DNA from: an uncultured Eubacteriales bacterium | GTDB taxonomy: Bacteria; Bacillota_A; Clostridia; Christensenellales; Aristaeellaceae | Reading direction: 5' to 3' | Length of the DNA: 6,505 nt | Assembly: GCA_902795555.1 (NCBI GenBank) | Contig: CADBLV010000389.1 | Coordinates: 1-6,505 of the forward strand | Part shown: positions 1 to 6,066 of the stretch, in pieces | Layout: every line of letters starts with the position of its first letter | Position numbering within the stretch: position 1 is the first letter of the stretch | The notes under the pieces: model-generated | The model's input: the letters and a program-made list of their open reading frames with translations, nothing else | Told to the model about the DNA's origin: nothing | Databases searched by the model: none | Program-made: the position numbers and the translations under genes

Positions 1-868
1 CACCCGTCCCGATGCAGCTGAGCAGAATCAGCCCGTAGCCCACCGGTGCCAGATGGTCGCTGAGCCAGTCCCCCACAGCGGTGGGCAGCGGCGCGAGAAA
101 ATCATAGGGTTTGTCGATAATAAACTGCAAAATCCCGTTCATCGCGATCCACAGCACCGCGAAAATCACCCGCTTCCAGGCGCCGAACCCCTTGCGAACG
201 CGGGCCTTTTCCCTGCAGGCCAGAATCACCCGGATCAGGATATAAACAGCGCAGTACGCCTGCTCCGTGTGTACAAAATAGGTCACCGTGCTCGCGCTGT
301 GCAGCAGCTCCAGAAACAGCTGTGCGGAGCACAGGATGATGCTCATCCGCTCAAAAAGCCAGCCGTCCCAGGCAATAAACTTTTCTCTTCGCGTAATCCC
401 GTAGATCCCGCAGCCGATCGCCGTCAGCGCCTCCAGCGTTGACACCGCCAGCCACCATTCTCCCCAGTTGTCCCGAATCCCCAGCGGCCAGAAAGCGCCG
501 AATGTTCCGTCGGAAACTGTGATTCCCAGCGTCCCGAATTCGCCCAGCCCCAGTTCACCCCAATACAGGGTAAGAAACCGCAGCACAGCGATCAGGAAGG
601 CTCCGGGAATCGCCATCCGGTCCAGCGTCTCGCCCCTGCCCAGGCCCGTCATCCGCGCCGCGATCAGGAAACCCAGCGTCAGCCCGAGGATCAGCCCGAA
701 AAAGGAAAACTCCTCCGGCTCCAGGCGGAAAAAGGCCGCCGCGCCGTAGATGGACAGCGGATTGCCCAGCGTGCCGATCAGATACAGGCCTTTGGCGAAA
801 ACCCAGGCCAGAATCAGCGCCGCCGGAATCCCGATGGCAAAAAACCGCGTCCGTTTTGCTGCCGTCAC
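1..868 (-). CDS. Polytopic membrane protein, possibly a divergent Lgt-like protein (3' end outside window)
   Basis: Reading leftward from a GTG at 868-866, the frame stays open for 289 codons and leaves the window without a stop, so the C-terminus is missing. The product is very hydrophobic, with about seven or eight likely membrane segments, including residues 9-31, 54-71, 84-103, 138-158 and 174-199 (approximate). Short charged loops separate them, and a Trp/Gly-rich loop spans about 104-137. The stretch around residues 66-112 (small basic loop, LDRMAIPGAF, then Arg97 and GELGLGEFG) recalls the region of prolipoprotein diacylglyceryl transferase that carries its conserved Arg and Gly-Glu motif, but the canonical GRxGNF signature is absent. 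Lgt activity is therefore only a guess; 'polytopic membrane protein' is the safe call. The GTG start is supported by a GGAGGGGG sequence 8 nt upstream and by direct abutment to the stop of the upstream gene. It is co-transcribed with that exported glycosidase, so a cell-envelope role is plausible. Confidence 0.8.
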   Translation of the reverse strand, partial: MTAAKRTRFFAIGIPAALILAWVFAKGLYLIGTLGNPLSIYGAAAFFRLEPEEFSFFGLILGLTLGFLIAARMTGLGRGETLDRMAIPGAFLIAVLRFLTLYWGELGLGEFGTLGITVSDGTFGAFWPLGIRDNWGEWWLAVSTLEALTAIGCGIYGITRREKFIAWDGWLFERMSIILCSAQLFLELLHSASTVTYFVHTEQAYCAVYILIRVILACREKARVRKGFGAWKRVIFAVLWIAMNGILQFIIDKPYDFLAPLPTAVGDWLSDHLAPVGYGLILLSCIGTG

Positions 869-884
869 TTAGTCAGCCCCCTCC
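866..884 (-). promoter_or_regulatory. Ribosome binding site and abutting stop/start junction of the two-gene operon
   Basis: On the minus strand a GGAGGGGG sequence (884-877) lies 8 nt before a GTG codon (868-866). The TAA stop of the upstream gene (871-869) sits directly against that GTG, giving TAAGTG with no spacer. This arrangement selects the GTG as the start and suggests translational coupling: a ribosome terminating on the glycosidase gene is positioned to restart on the membrane-protein gene. Confidence 0.75.
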
Positions 885-1966
885 GCCGAAGCGAAATAGA
901 TGATATCATGCAGCTTGCGCAGGGTATTCCTGCGGCTGCCGTTCACCTTGTCCCCGTGGAAATAGATCATCGTGGAGTCGCCTCCGTCCAGGTTATAAGC
1001 GATCTGAACGCCCTCTTCCGCCACAACCTGGGCAAAATCCTTCAGATACATGCCCGGCTGGCCGTAGGAAGGACCGCTGCAGCAGATGGCCTTGTAATGC
1101 AGCGGTCCGGCCTGGGCAATGCAGATCCGCTGTTTCAGCGTTCCCTGAGCCATGTCCATCCACCGGTCGCTGCCCTTGAAATCCTCGACCAGTTTCCCGT
1201 CTTCCACAAGGATCGGCCCGAAGGTAAACGCGTTCAGAATCCGTTTTCCGTTGATCAGCTGCGGAATCTCATTCTGGCCCGGCTGATGCAGGCCGTGGAA
1301 ATCCCCGTCTTCGTCAATCAGCAGCACATCCGCCAGGCGGCTCGTCTTTTTCCCGGGCACGTCCAGGTTGTTCAGATACAGCTTTCCCTGCCGGATCACA
1401 AATCCAAATCCCTTTCGGGAGTTGTCAGTATAATAATCTCCGTTGATGGCTACCACAGCCTTGGACTTTTTCGCCAGCCCCATCGCGTCTTCAGTGCTGT
1501 TGGAGGCAAAATCCCGATCCCGGCCCGCTGCCATGGTCCGCAGCTGGGAAGGATCCTGAACGGTGATATCCGCCACCCAGTAATCGCAGTCAAACTTTCT
1601 TCCCGTCGTGATGGTCACCCGGATCGTGGAATCTTCATAAACCGTGTCCGATTTATACCCGGAAGCCTTTGGCTCCGTGCCGGTCTGCCCCGCCTCAACA
1701 GACAGCGCAAAGCTGCGGTCGCTGAAGTCATATGCATAATTCTGCGGCCATTCATAGGTTTGGGCTGCCGCGGCAGACGTGTTTTCTTCAGTCCCCGCAG
1801 CTTCCACGGCTATCGCGTTTTCTGCAGTCCCCACGGCTTCCAGTGCTGCCGCGTTTTCTGCGATCCCCGCGCCCATCATCATCGCCATCATCAGGGCAAT
1901 CAGCAGCGCGATCATTCTCCGGCTCATCGTTCTTTTCATCGTTTCACGGCTCGTCGTTTTGTTCAT
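869..1966 (-). CDS. Exported phosphodiester glycosidase family protein (NAGPA / DUF2233 domain)
   Basis: The 365-residue product begins with a basic N-terminus (about residues 1-17) and a hydrophobic Met/Ala/Leu-rich core (18-35), typical of a Sec signal peptide or N-terminal anchor. A low-complexity Ala/Glu linker (36-68) with 12-residue repeats follows. The C-terminal two thirds match the NAGPA (phosphodiester glycosidase) domain, with its hallmark AINGDYY at 173-179 and NLDGGDST at 325-332; Arg280 in KQRICIAQ may also be part of the site. The family is named after the enzyme that uncovers mannose-6-phosphate by removing GlcNAc from a phosphodiester. Bacterial members are thought to cleave related glycan phosphodiesters in the envelope or exopolysaccharide, but the substrate here is unknown. 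The ATG is supported by GGAGG at 1977-1973, 6 nt upstream. In-frame Met codons at residues 10, 14 and 18 are alternative starts. The gene leads an operon with the membrane protein that abuts it, and is divergent from the mannosidase gene. Confidence 0.9.
   Translation of the reverse strand: MNKTTSRETMKRTMSRRMIALLIALMMAMMMGAGIAENAAALEAVGTAENAIAVEAAGTEENTSAAAAQTYEWPQNYAYDFSDRSFALSVEAGQTGTEPKASGYKSDTVYEDSTIRVTITTGRKFDCDYWVADITVQDPSQLRTMAAGRDRDFASNSTEDAMGLAKKSKAVVAINGDYYTDNSRKGFGFVIRQGKLYLNNLDVPGKKTSRLADVLLIDEDGDFHGLHQPGQNEIPQLINGKRILNAFTFGPILVEDGKLVEDFKGSDRWMDMAQGTLKQRICIAQAGPLHYKAICCSGPSYGQPGMYLKDFAQVVAEEGVQIAYNLDGGDSTMIYFHGDKVNGSRRNTLRKLHDIIYFASAEGAD
1763..1861 (-). repeat. 36-nt coding repeat (12-residue Ala/Glu repeat, about 2.7 copies)
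   Basis: Directly after the signal-peptide core, residues 36-47, 48-59 and 60-68 of the glycosidase repeat a pattern of the form AENAxAxEAxGT. The first two copies align without gaps (AENAAALEAVGT and AENAIAVEAAGT); the third is shortened and more diverged. At DNA level the unit is 36 nt and in frame. It probably forms a flexible linker between the signal peptide or anchor and the folded NAGPA domain. Copy number may vary between strains by replication slippage. Confidence 0.8.
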
Positions 1967-2014
1967 CGTTTTCCTCCGTTCTTCCTGCTTTCATGGAAAA
2001 GGTGTGAACACTTT

Positions 2015-2043
2015 ATTTTATCGGATTGTCTCTCCCCTGTCAA
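2015..2043 (-). promoter_or_regulatory. Leftward sigma-A-type promoter of the glycosidase/membrane-protein operon
   Basis: On the minus strand a perfect -35 hexamer TTGACA (2043-2038) is followed by exactly 17 nt and a -10 hexamer TAAAAT (2020-2015), one mismatch from consensus. Transcription would begin near 2008, giving a leader of about 40 nt before the ATG at 1966. No other match of this quality was seen upstream of the gene. The repeat array of the intergenic region begins only a few bases upstream of the -35. Confidence 0.75.
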
Positions 2044-2049
2044 ACGTCA

Positions 2050-2272
2050 ATTCTGCCCACTTCCGTATCCCCTCTCCGCCCGCCTTCATTTTCTCTCTGC
2101 TCGTCTACGTATCCTCTCTCCGCCCGCCTTCATTTCCTCTCCGCCCGTCTCAGTATCACTTCTCCGCCTGTCTTCATTTTCTCTCTGACCGTCTATGTAT
2201 TTCCTCTTCGCCCGCTTCTGTTTTTCTCTCTCAGCCTGCCTCTGTATTTCCCCCTCCGTCCCCATATTTTTT
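2050..2272. repeat. Intergenic array of alternating 21- and 23-bp repeats (44-bp higher-order period)
   Basis: Ten degenerate, pyrimidine-rich units can be placed by their TCTCYG-like starts at 2050, 2073, 2094, 2117, 2138, 2161, 2182, 2205, 2229 and 2253. Unit starts are alternately 23 and 21 bp apart, drifting to 24 at the right end. The 21-bp type reads TCTCCGCCCGCCTTCATTT and the 23-bp type resembles TCTCTGNNCGTCTACGTATCC, so the true period is a 44-bp dimer present about 4.5 times. It fills most of the gap between the two divergent promoters. A 44-bp period is not a multiple of three, which argues against coding, and there are no unique spacers, which argues against CRISPR. Function is unknown; a multi-site regulator platform or a slippage-prone tract are possibilities. 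Confidence 0.85.
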
Positions 2273-2311
2273 AAAAAAACGTTTGACTCTTTTCCCCGCC
2301 TGTGGTACTAC
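2267..2311 (+). promoter_or_regulatory. Probable promoter of the alpha-mannosidase gene with A/T tract
   Basis: A T6A7 tract (2267-2279) lies just upstream of a -35-like TTGACT (2283-2288). After a 17-nt spacer comes TACTAC (2306-2311), a weak -10 preceded by TG at 2303-2304 in the extended -10 position. The A/T tract could act as an UP element. Transcription would start near 2318 and give a leader of about 60 nt. The -10 overlaps an imperfect 10-bp palindrome (GTGGT/ACTAC, 2302-2311), which could be an operator. The weak -10 fits a gene needing activation, but this is inference. Confidence 0.5.
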
Positions 2312-2380
2312 TGAATGGCAGACATCGTTCTTTCGAATCAGTCGTATCAGATTCAATGAAACAAAACCGGGAGGTGCCGC

Positions 2381-5300
2381 ATGAAATATATGCAGTCGGA
2401 ATGGACAGATCGAATAAAGCACTGGATTCAGACTCTGAAAGAAGATCTTTATCTGCCCCTGGGGCCCATTGACCTGGAGGTCTTCTTCCCCTCAGAGCGT
2501 CTCTCTCCGGAAGAAGCGGTAAAGCAGGATTTCCGTCCCGTTCTCCCCGGAACGCCCTGGGGCGAACCCTGGCAGTATGCCTGGTTTCGTGGGCGTGTCA
2601 CCCTGCCGACGGAAGCGGCCGGAAAGCGTATCGTCATGGATCTCCAAACCGGCGGGGAATCCACCGTCTTCGTCAACGGCCGCTCCTTCGGAACCCGCCG
2701 GGCAGACTGGATCACAGAACAGCATCATTTTCTCGTTGATAATGTGCTCACCTCCGCCGGCGTTTCCGGGGAAAGCTTTGATCTGTTGATCGAAGCCTAT
2801 GCTGGTCATGATTTTCCCTCTCATCCCGGCTATTCCTGCGCCACGGGGCCTGTCCTACCCGGCGCCTTTGAAAATCTGAACGCGCCGGGCCCCCGCCATC
2901 GGCTTGGAAAAGTCACCTTCGGCATCTGGAATGAGGATGCTTATCATCTGCTTCTGGATCTGGAAACTCTCCGGCGTCTGGGCGATCAGGTGGATCCGGA
3001 CAGCCTTCGGGCGGACGAAATCACCCTGGCCCTGGAGCAGGCCACTCTGGCCGTGGATTTTGAGCAGCCGCTTTCCGGCCGCCTTGAGACTTACCGCGCC
3101 GCCCGTGAAATCCTCCGTCCCGCTCTTCAGGCGAAAAACGGAACCGTTGCGCCTGTTTTCTATGCCATCGGCAATGCGCATCTGGATCTGGCCTGGCTCT
3201 GGCCCATGGCGGAAACCCAACGGAAAACTCTTCGCACCTTCGCCCAGCAGCTCCGTCTGTTGGCGGAATATCCGGAATACAGATATCTGCAGAGCCAGCC
3301 CGCGGCCTATGAAATGTGCCGGGAGTACGACCCGGATCTGTTCTCACGGATTCGAAAGGCGGCTGAAACAGGTCAGTGGATCCCCGAAGGAGCCATGTGG
3401 GTAGAGCCGGACACGAATATGATCAGCGGCGAATCGATCGTCCGCCAGCTGGTGCATGGAAAACGATACTTCCGGGAAATCTTCGGCGTGGATTCGGTCG
3501 TCCTCTGGCTGCCGGATTCCTTTGGCTATTCCGCCGCCCTGCCGCAGCTGCTGCGTGGAGCGGGCGTGCGGTATCTGGTAACACAGAAAATCTTCTGGAG
3601 CTACAACGACAGCGATCGTTTTCCCTATCATTATTTTGCCTGGGAAGGCGCGGACGGATCCCGAATCGACACCTTCCTGCCCACCAGCTACACCTATCGC
3701 ACCGATCCCGAGGAAGTCTGCGGCGTCTGGAAATCCCGGGTGCAAAAGCGTGATCTGAACGCCTTTCTCTATCCCTTCGGCTATGGAGACGGAGGCGGCG
3801 GCCCGGCCCGGGATCATCTGGAATACCTCCGCCGCGAGCAGGATCTTCAGGGCATGCCCCGGATGAAATGCGAAGGGCCCGTGGGCTTCTTCGAAGACAT
3901 GGAAAAGCAGGGCGGCCCCGGGAACACCTGGGTCGGCGAGCTGTATTTCTCCGCCCATCGTGGCGTATATACATCCCAGGCTGCCGTCAAACAGGGAAAC
4001 CGCCGGGCTGAAATTGCCCTTCGGGAAGCGGAAATGTGGGGCGCCCTGGCCTCTCTCCGGGGATTTGATTATCCTCTCGGTCGCATGGATGCCGCCTGGA
4101 AAAAGCTTCTCCTGAATCAGTTTCACGATATTCTTCCCGGCTCCTCCATCGCTCCGGTCTATGAGCAGGCCCGGAAGGATCATCAGTGGATCATCGCCGA
4201 GGCGGAAGCAGTCGCAAAGGACGCCCTCTCCGCGCTGGTCGGTCGGGAAAGCACCGCCCCCTCCGCTACCCCGTCATACCGGGAGCCCTTCTCTGTTTTC
4301 AATTCTCTCTCCTTCCATCGCCGGGGACTGGTGCGGCTCCCGGATCGATTCTGCGATGGCGCGGCAACCTCGGAAGGTCTTCCGATTCCCGTTCAAAAAA
4401 CGGAGGCCGGTCTTCTGGCCCAGGTCTCCGTTCCCGCCTGCGGCGCCATCTGCCTGATCCCTTCCGAGCCCTTGGCTGCGGAAGAGGAAACCGCCCGTGC
4501 GTTCCTGACAGAAACCGGTGCTGTGATGGAAAACCATCTGATTCGTGCGGAATTGAACACCATGGGCGAAGTCGTTTCCTTCGTGGACAAAACCTCCGGA
4601 CGCGAATTCGCCGCCGGGCCCATGAACCACCTCCTCGCCTTCCGGGATGTTCCCCGGGCCTATGATGCCTGGGATATCGATTCCAATTACATCGATCAGC
4701 CCGTATCCCTGGAACCCTCCGCAACCCTCATCGTGAAGGAAGCTTCCGGTCTCCGGGTCATTGTCACTGTTTCTCGCTCTCTCATGAATTCCCGCTGGGA
4801 ACAGGACATCGTCCTCACCGGATACGGTCGCCGGCTGGACTTTGTCACCCGGGTAGACTGGCACGAACTCCACCGTCTCCTAAAGGTGGAATTCCCGGTG
4901 AATGTCCAGGCGTCGGAAGGCATCAACGAAATCCAGTTTGGCTTTCTTCAAAGGCCGACCCACCGCTCCCGTCAATATGACCGGGATCGTTTCGAAGTCT
5001 GCAACCATCGTTATTCCGCCATCTGCGATCAGACCCACGGCGCAGCCGTCCTGAATGACAGCAAATACGGTATCAGCATGAACGGCAACGCCCTTCAGCT
5101 CTCCCTTCTCCGTGCGCCGGCCTCCCCGGAGATGCGCGCGGATAACGGTCAGCATGCCTTCACTTATGCCTTCACGGCCTGGGAAGGTTCCTTCCTGAAC
5201 AGCCCCGTCGTTCAGGAAGCTTACGATCTGAATATCCCGCTCCGAACAGCGGAAGGTTCCTTCCTGAACAGTCCCGTCGCTCAGGAAGCTTGTGATCTGA

Positions 5301-5614
5301 ATCGTCCACTTCGGACAACGGAAGGTTCATGTGGCTCCTTCAGCGCCTTCACACTGGATAACCCCAATGTCTTCATCGACACCGTGAAGCCCGCCGAGGA
5401 CGGCAGCGGCGATCTGATTCTTCGCCTCTATGAAGCAAAGCGCGGCGATACCGACTGCCGCCTGCGGATCAATCTCCCGCTTCATGAAGTCTTCCTCTGC
5501 GATCTGCTGGAAAACGAACTGGAGCTGCTGCCGCTTACGGATCGTTCCGTCGCCCTGCACTTACATCCCTTTGAGGTAAAAACCATCCGGCTGAAAAAAG
5601 GATCCCCACTGTAA
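2381..5614 (+). CDS. Cytosolic alpha-mannosidase, glycoside hydrolase family 38 (MAN2C1-like)
   Basis: The 1077-residue enzyme should hydrolyse alpha-linked mannose from imported manno-oligosaccharides or glycan fragments, retaining anomeric configuration. It has no signal peptide, so it probably acts in the cytoplasm. Residues 1 to about 255 form the N-terminal region, including a beta-sandwich-like part (about 65-170), as in MAN2C1/Ams1-type enzymes. The catalytic domain starts near 258. Zinc ligands known from the family map to His267 and Asp269 (GNAHLDLAWLWP), Asp379 (WLPDSFGY, also the nucleophile) and His582 (NQFHDILPGSS), so all four are present. Asp470 in GYGDGGGG is a possible acid/base residue. 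Beta-rich C-terminal domains follow and contain a 23-residue tandem duplication (936-981). Length is slightly above the roughly 1000-1050 residues expected for bacterial relatives, which the duplication helps explain. GGGAGG (2369-2374), 6 nt upstream, selects this ATG over the in-frame Met at codon 4. It appears monocistronic; no convincing terminator follows. Confidence 0.95.
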   Translation: MKYMQSEWTDRIKHWIQTLKEDLYLPLGPIDLEVFFPSERLSPEEAVKQDFRPVLPGTPWGEPWQYAWFRGRVTLPTEAAGKRIVMDLQTGGESTVFVNGRSFGTRRADWITEQHHFLVDNVLTSAGVSGESFDLLIEAYAGHDFPSHPGYSCATGPVLPGAFENLNAPGPRHRLGKVTFGIWNEDAYHLLLDLETLRRLGDQVDPDSLRADEITLALEQATLAVDFEQPLSGRLETYRAAREILRPALQAKNGTVAPVFYAIGNAHLDLAWLWPMAETQRKTLRTFAQQLRLLAEYPEYRYLQSQPAAYEMCREYDPDLFSRIRKAAETGQWIPEGAMWVEPDTNMISGESIVRQLVHGKRYFREIFGVDSVVLWLPDSFGYSAALPQLLRGAGVRYLVTQKIFWSYNDSDRFPYHYFAWEGADGSRIDTFLPTSYTYRTDPEEVCGVWKSRVQKRDLNAFLYPFGYGDGGGGPARDHLEYLRREQDLQGMPRMKCEGPVGFFEDMEKQGGPGNTWVGELYFSAHRGVYTSQAAVKQGNRRAEIALREAEMWGALASLRGFDYPLGRMDAAWKKLLLNQFHDILPGSSIAPVYEQARKDHQWIIAEAEAVAKDALSALVGRESTAPSATPSYREPFSVFNSLSFHRRGLVRLPDRFCDGAATSEGLPIPVQKTEAGLLAQVSVPACGAICLIPSEPLAAEEETARAFLTETGAVMENHLIRAELNTMGEVVSFVDKTSGREFAAGPMNHLLAFRDVPRAYDAWDIDSNYIDQPVSLEPSATLIVKEASGLRVIVTVSRSLMNSRWEQDIVLTGYGRRLDFVTRVDWHELHRLLKVEFPVNVQASEGINEIQFGFLQRPTHRSRQYDRDRFEVCNHRYSAICDQTHGAAVLNDSKYGISMNGNALQLSLLRAPASPEMRADNGQHAFTYAFTAWEGSFLNSPVVQEAYDLNIPLRTAEGSFLNSPVAQEACDLNRPLRTTEGSCGSFSAFTLDNPNVFIDTVKPAEDGSGDLILRLYEAKRGDTDCRLRINLPLHEVFLCDLLENELELLPLTDRSVALHLHPFEVKTIRLKKGSPL
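5186..5323 (+). repeat. In-frame 69-bp tandem duplication within the mannosidase gene
   Basis: Two adjacent 69-bp copies (5186-5254 and 5255-5323) encode residues 936-958 and 959-981, both beginning GSFLNSP and ending with LRTAE or LRTTE. I count 11 differences in 69 positions (about 84% identity). Several are synonymous, so the duplication is not recent. A third truncated start (GGAAGGTTC, to about 5328) follows. One copy matches the form expected in relatives, where a single EGxF...VVQEAYDLNxPL segment links two C-terminal strands; the second copy is an insertion. Confidence 0.9.
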
Positions 5615-5745
5615 ACATCCCCGCTGTCCATTTCTTATCTTCTGTATTCATATAACAGTCAACAAGCCTCCGATCCCAACAGTAAACGTTCCAGGAGTTA
5701 TTTCCCTGTCTTCCCTTTCCGGAAACCGTCTCCTATCCGGCTGTC
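5601..5745 (+). repeat. Degenerate direct repeat of about 71 bp covering the mannosidase 3' end
   Basis: The 21 bp at 5601-5621, which include the TAA stop (5612-5614), match 5672-5692 at 17 of 21 positions (GATCCC, then GTAAAC). Weaker pyrimidine-rich similarity continues for some 30 bp beyond each copy. This suggests an old 71-bp tandem duplication of the gene end, now decayed. The right boundary is approximate, and similarity outside the 21-bp core could be chance in C/T-rich sequence. Confidence 0.4.
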
Positions 5746-5761
5746 CTTCGTTCTCTACGGA

Positions 5762-5965
5762 TTGAGTGTAACTCGACCCCGGTTACACTCAATTTGAGTG
5801 TAACCGCACCTGCCCGGGAAGCCTTGTGAATCAACGCTCCCGGAATGTATGTTTTTATGCATGCAAATTTGAGTGTAACCGCCGATTTCTCACAAGCCCT
5901 TATATTTCAACGCTTCCAGGCGATCAGCAGTTTGAGTGTAACCAAATTTGAGTGTAACCGGGGTC
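5762..5965. repeat. Cluster of six TTGAGTGTAAC copies forming palindromes and direct repeats
   Basis: The 11-mer TTGAGTGTAAC occurs on the plus strand at 5762, 5794, 5869, 5932 and 5948, and on the minus strand at 5792-5782. The minus copy and the 5794 copy form a perfect palindrome of 12-bp arms around a single T (5781-5805). The 5762 copy and the minus copy form an 11-bp inverted repeat around 9 nt. Intervening sequences at 5818-5842 and 5903-5930 also resemble each other (AAGCC-TT, then TCAACGCT-CC), so larger units of 75 and 63 bp may be repeating. This could be a transposase-end or protein-binding cluster; the cognate protein is not in the window. Confidence 0.85.
5775..5965. mobile_element. 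Possible 191-bp non-autonomous element or IS-end remnant with 18-bp terminal inverted repeats
   Basis: GACCCCGGTTACACTCAA at 5775-5792 is repeated exactly in inverted orientation at 5948-5965, giving perfect 18-bp terminal inverted repeats around 155 bp with no reading frame. Extra subterminal copies of the 11-mer inside the interval resemble the multiple end-repeats of some insertion sequences, for example IS21-type ends, but I do not recognise the family. No target-site duplication is visible in the bases flanking the two ends, and one 11-mer (5762) lies outside the left end. The mobile-element reading therefore remains tentative. Confidence 0.35.
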
Positions 5966-6066
5966 TGGCATGCGGCTCTCTATGCGTTTCGGCTCGTCCG
6001 GAATAGCGTTATTTTTCTCTGGACAAATAAAAAAGGGCGTTTTTTCCATTTTGACAAATCAAAACT

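Noticed and set aside
908..2188. Long plus-strand open frame (426 codons) opposite the glycosidase gene and into the repeat array
   Set aside because: It is antisense to a gene with clear family motifs, has no supported ribosome binding site, and its C-terminal part is translated repeat sequence that is open in several frames because it lacks A-rich stops.
2050..2272. CRISPR array
   Set aside because: Both alternating units are repeated and degenerate, there are no unique spacers, and no cas genes are present.
2026..2384. Ser/Pro/Phe-rich open frames through the intergenic repeats
   Set aside because: The 44-bp period changes frame at each copy, so no peptide repeat is preserved. The frames stay open only because of C/T-rich composition.
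3344..4183. 279-codon minus-strand frame inside the mannosidase gene
   Set aside because: It lies antisense to the conserved catalytic domain of GH38. Such shadow frames are common in GC-rich genes, and the product resembles no known protein.
6026..6048. Rho-independent terminator at AAAAAAGGGCGTTTTTT
   Set aside because: The only possible stem is A/T pairs around a five-base loop, too weak for an intrinsic terminator.
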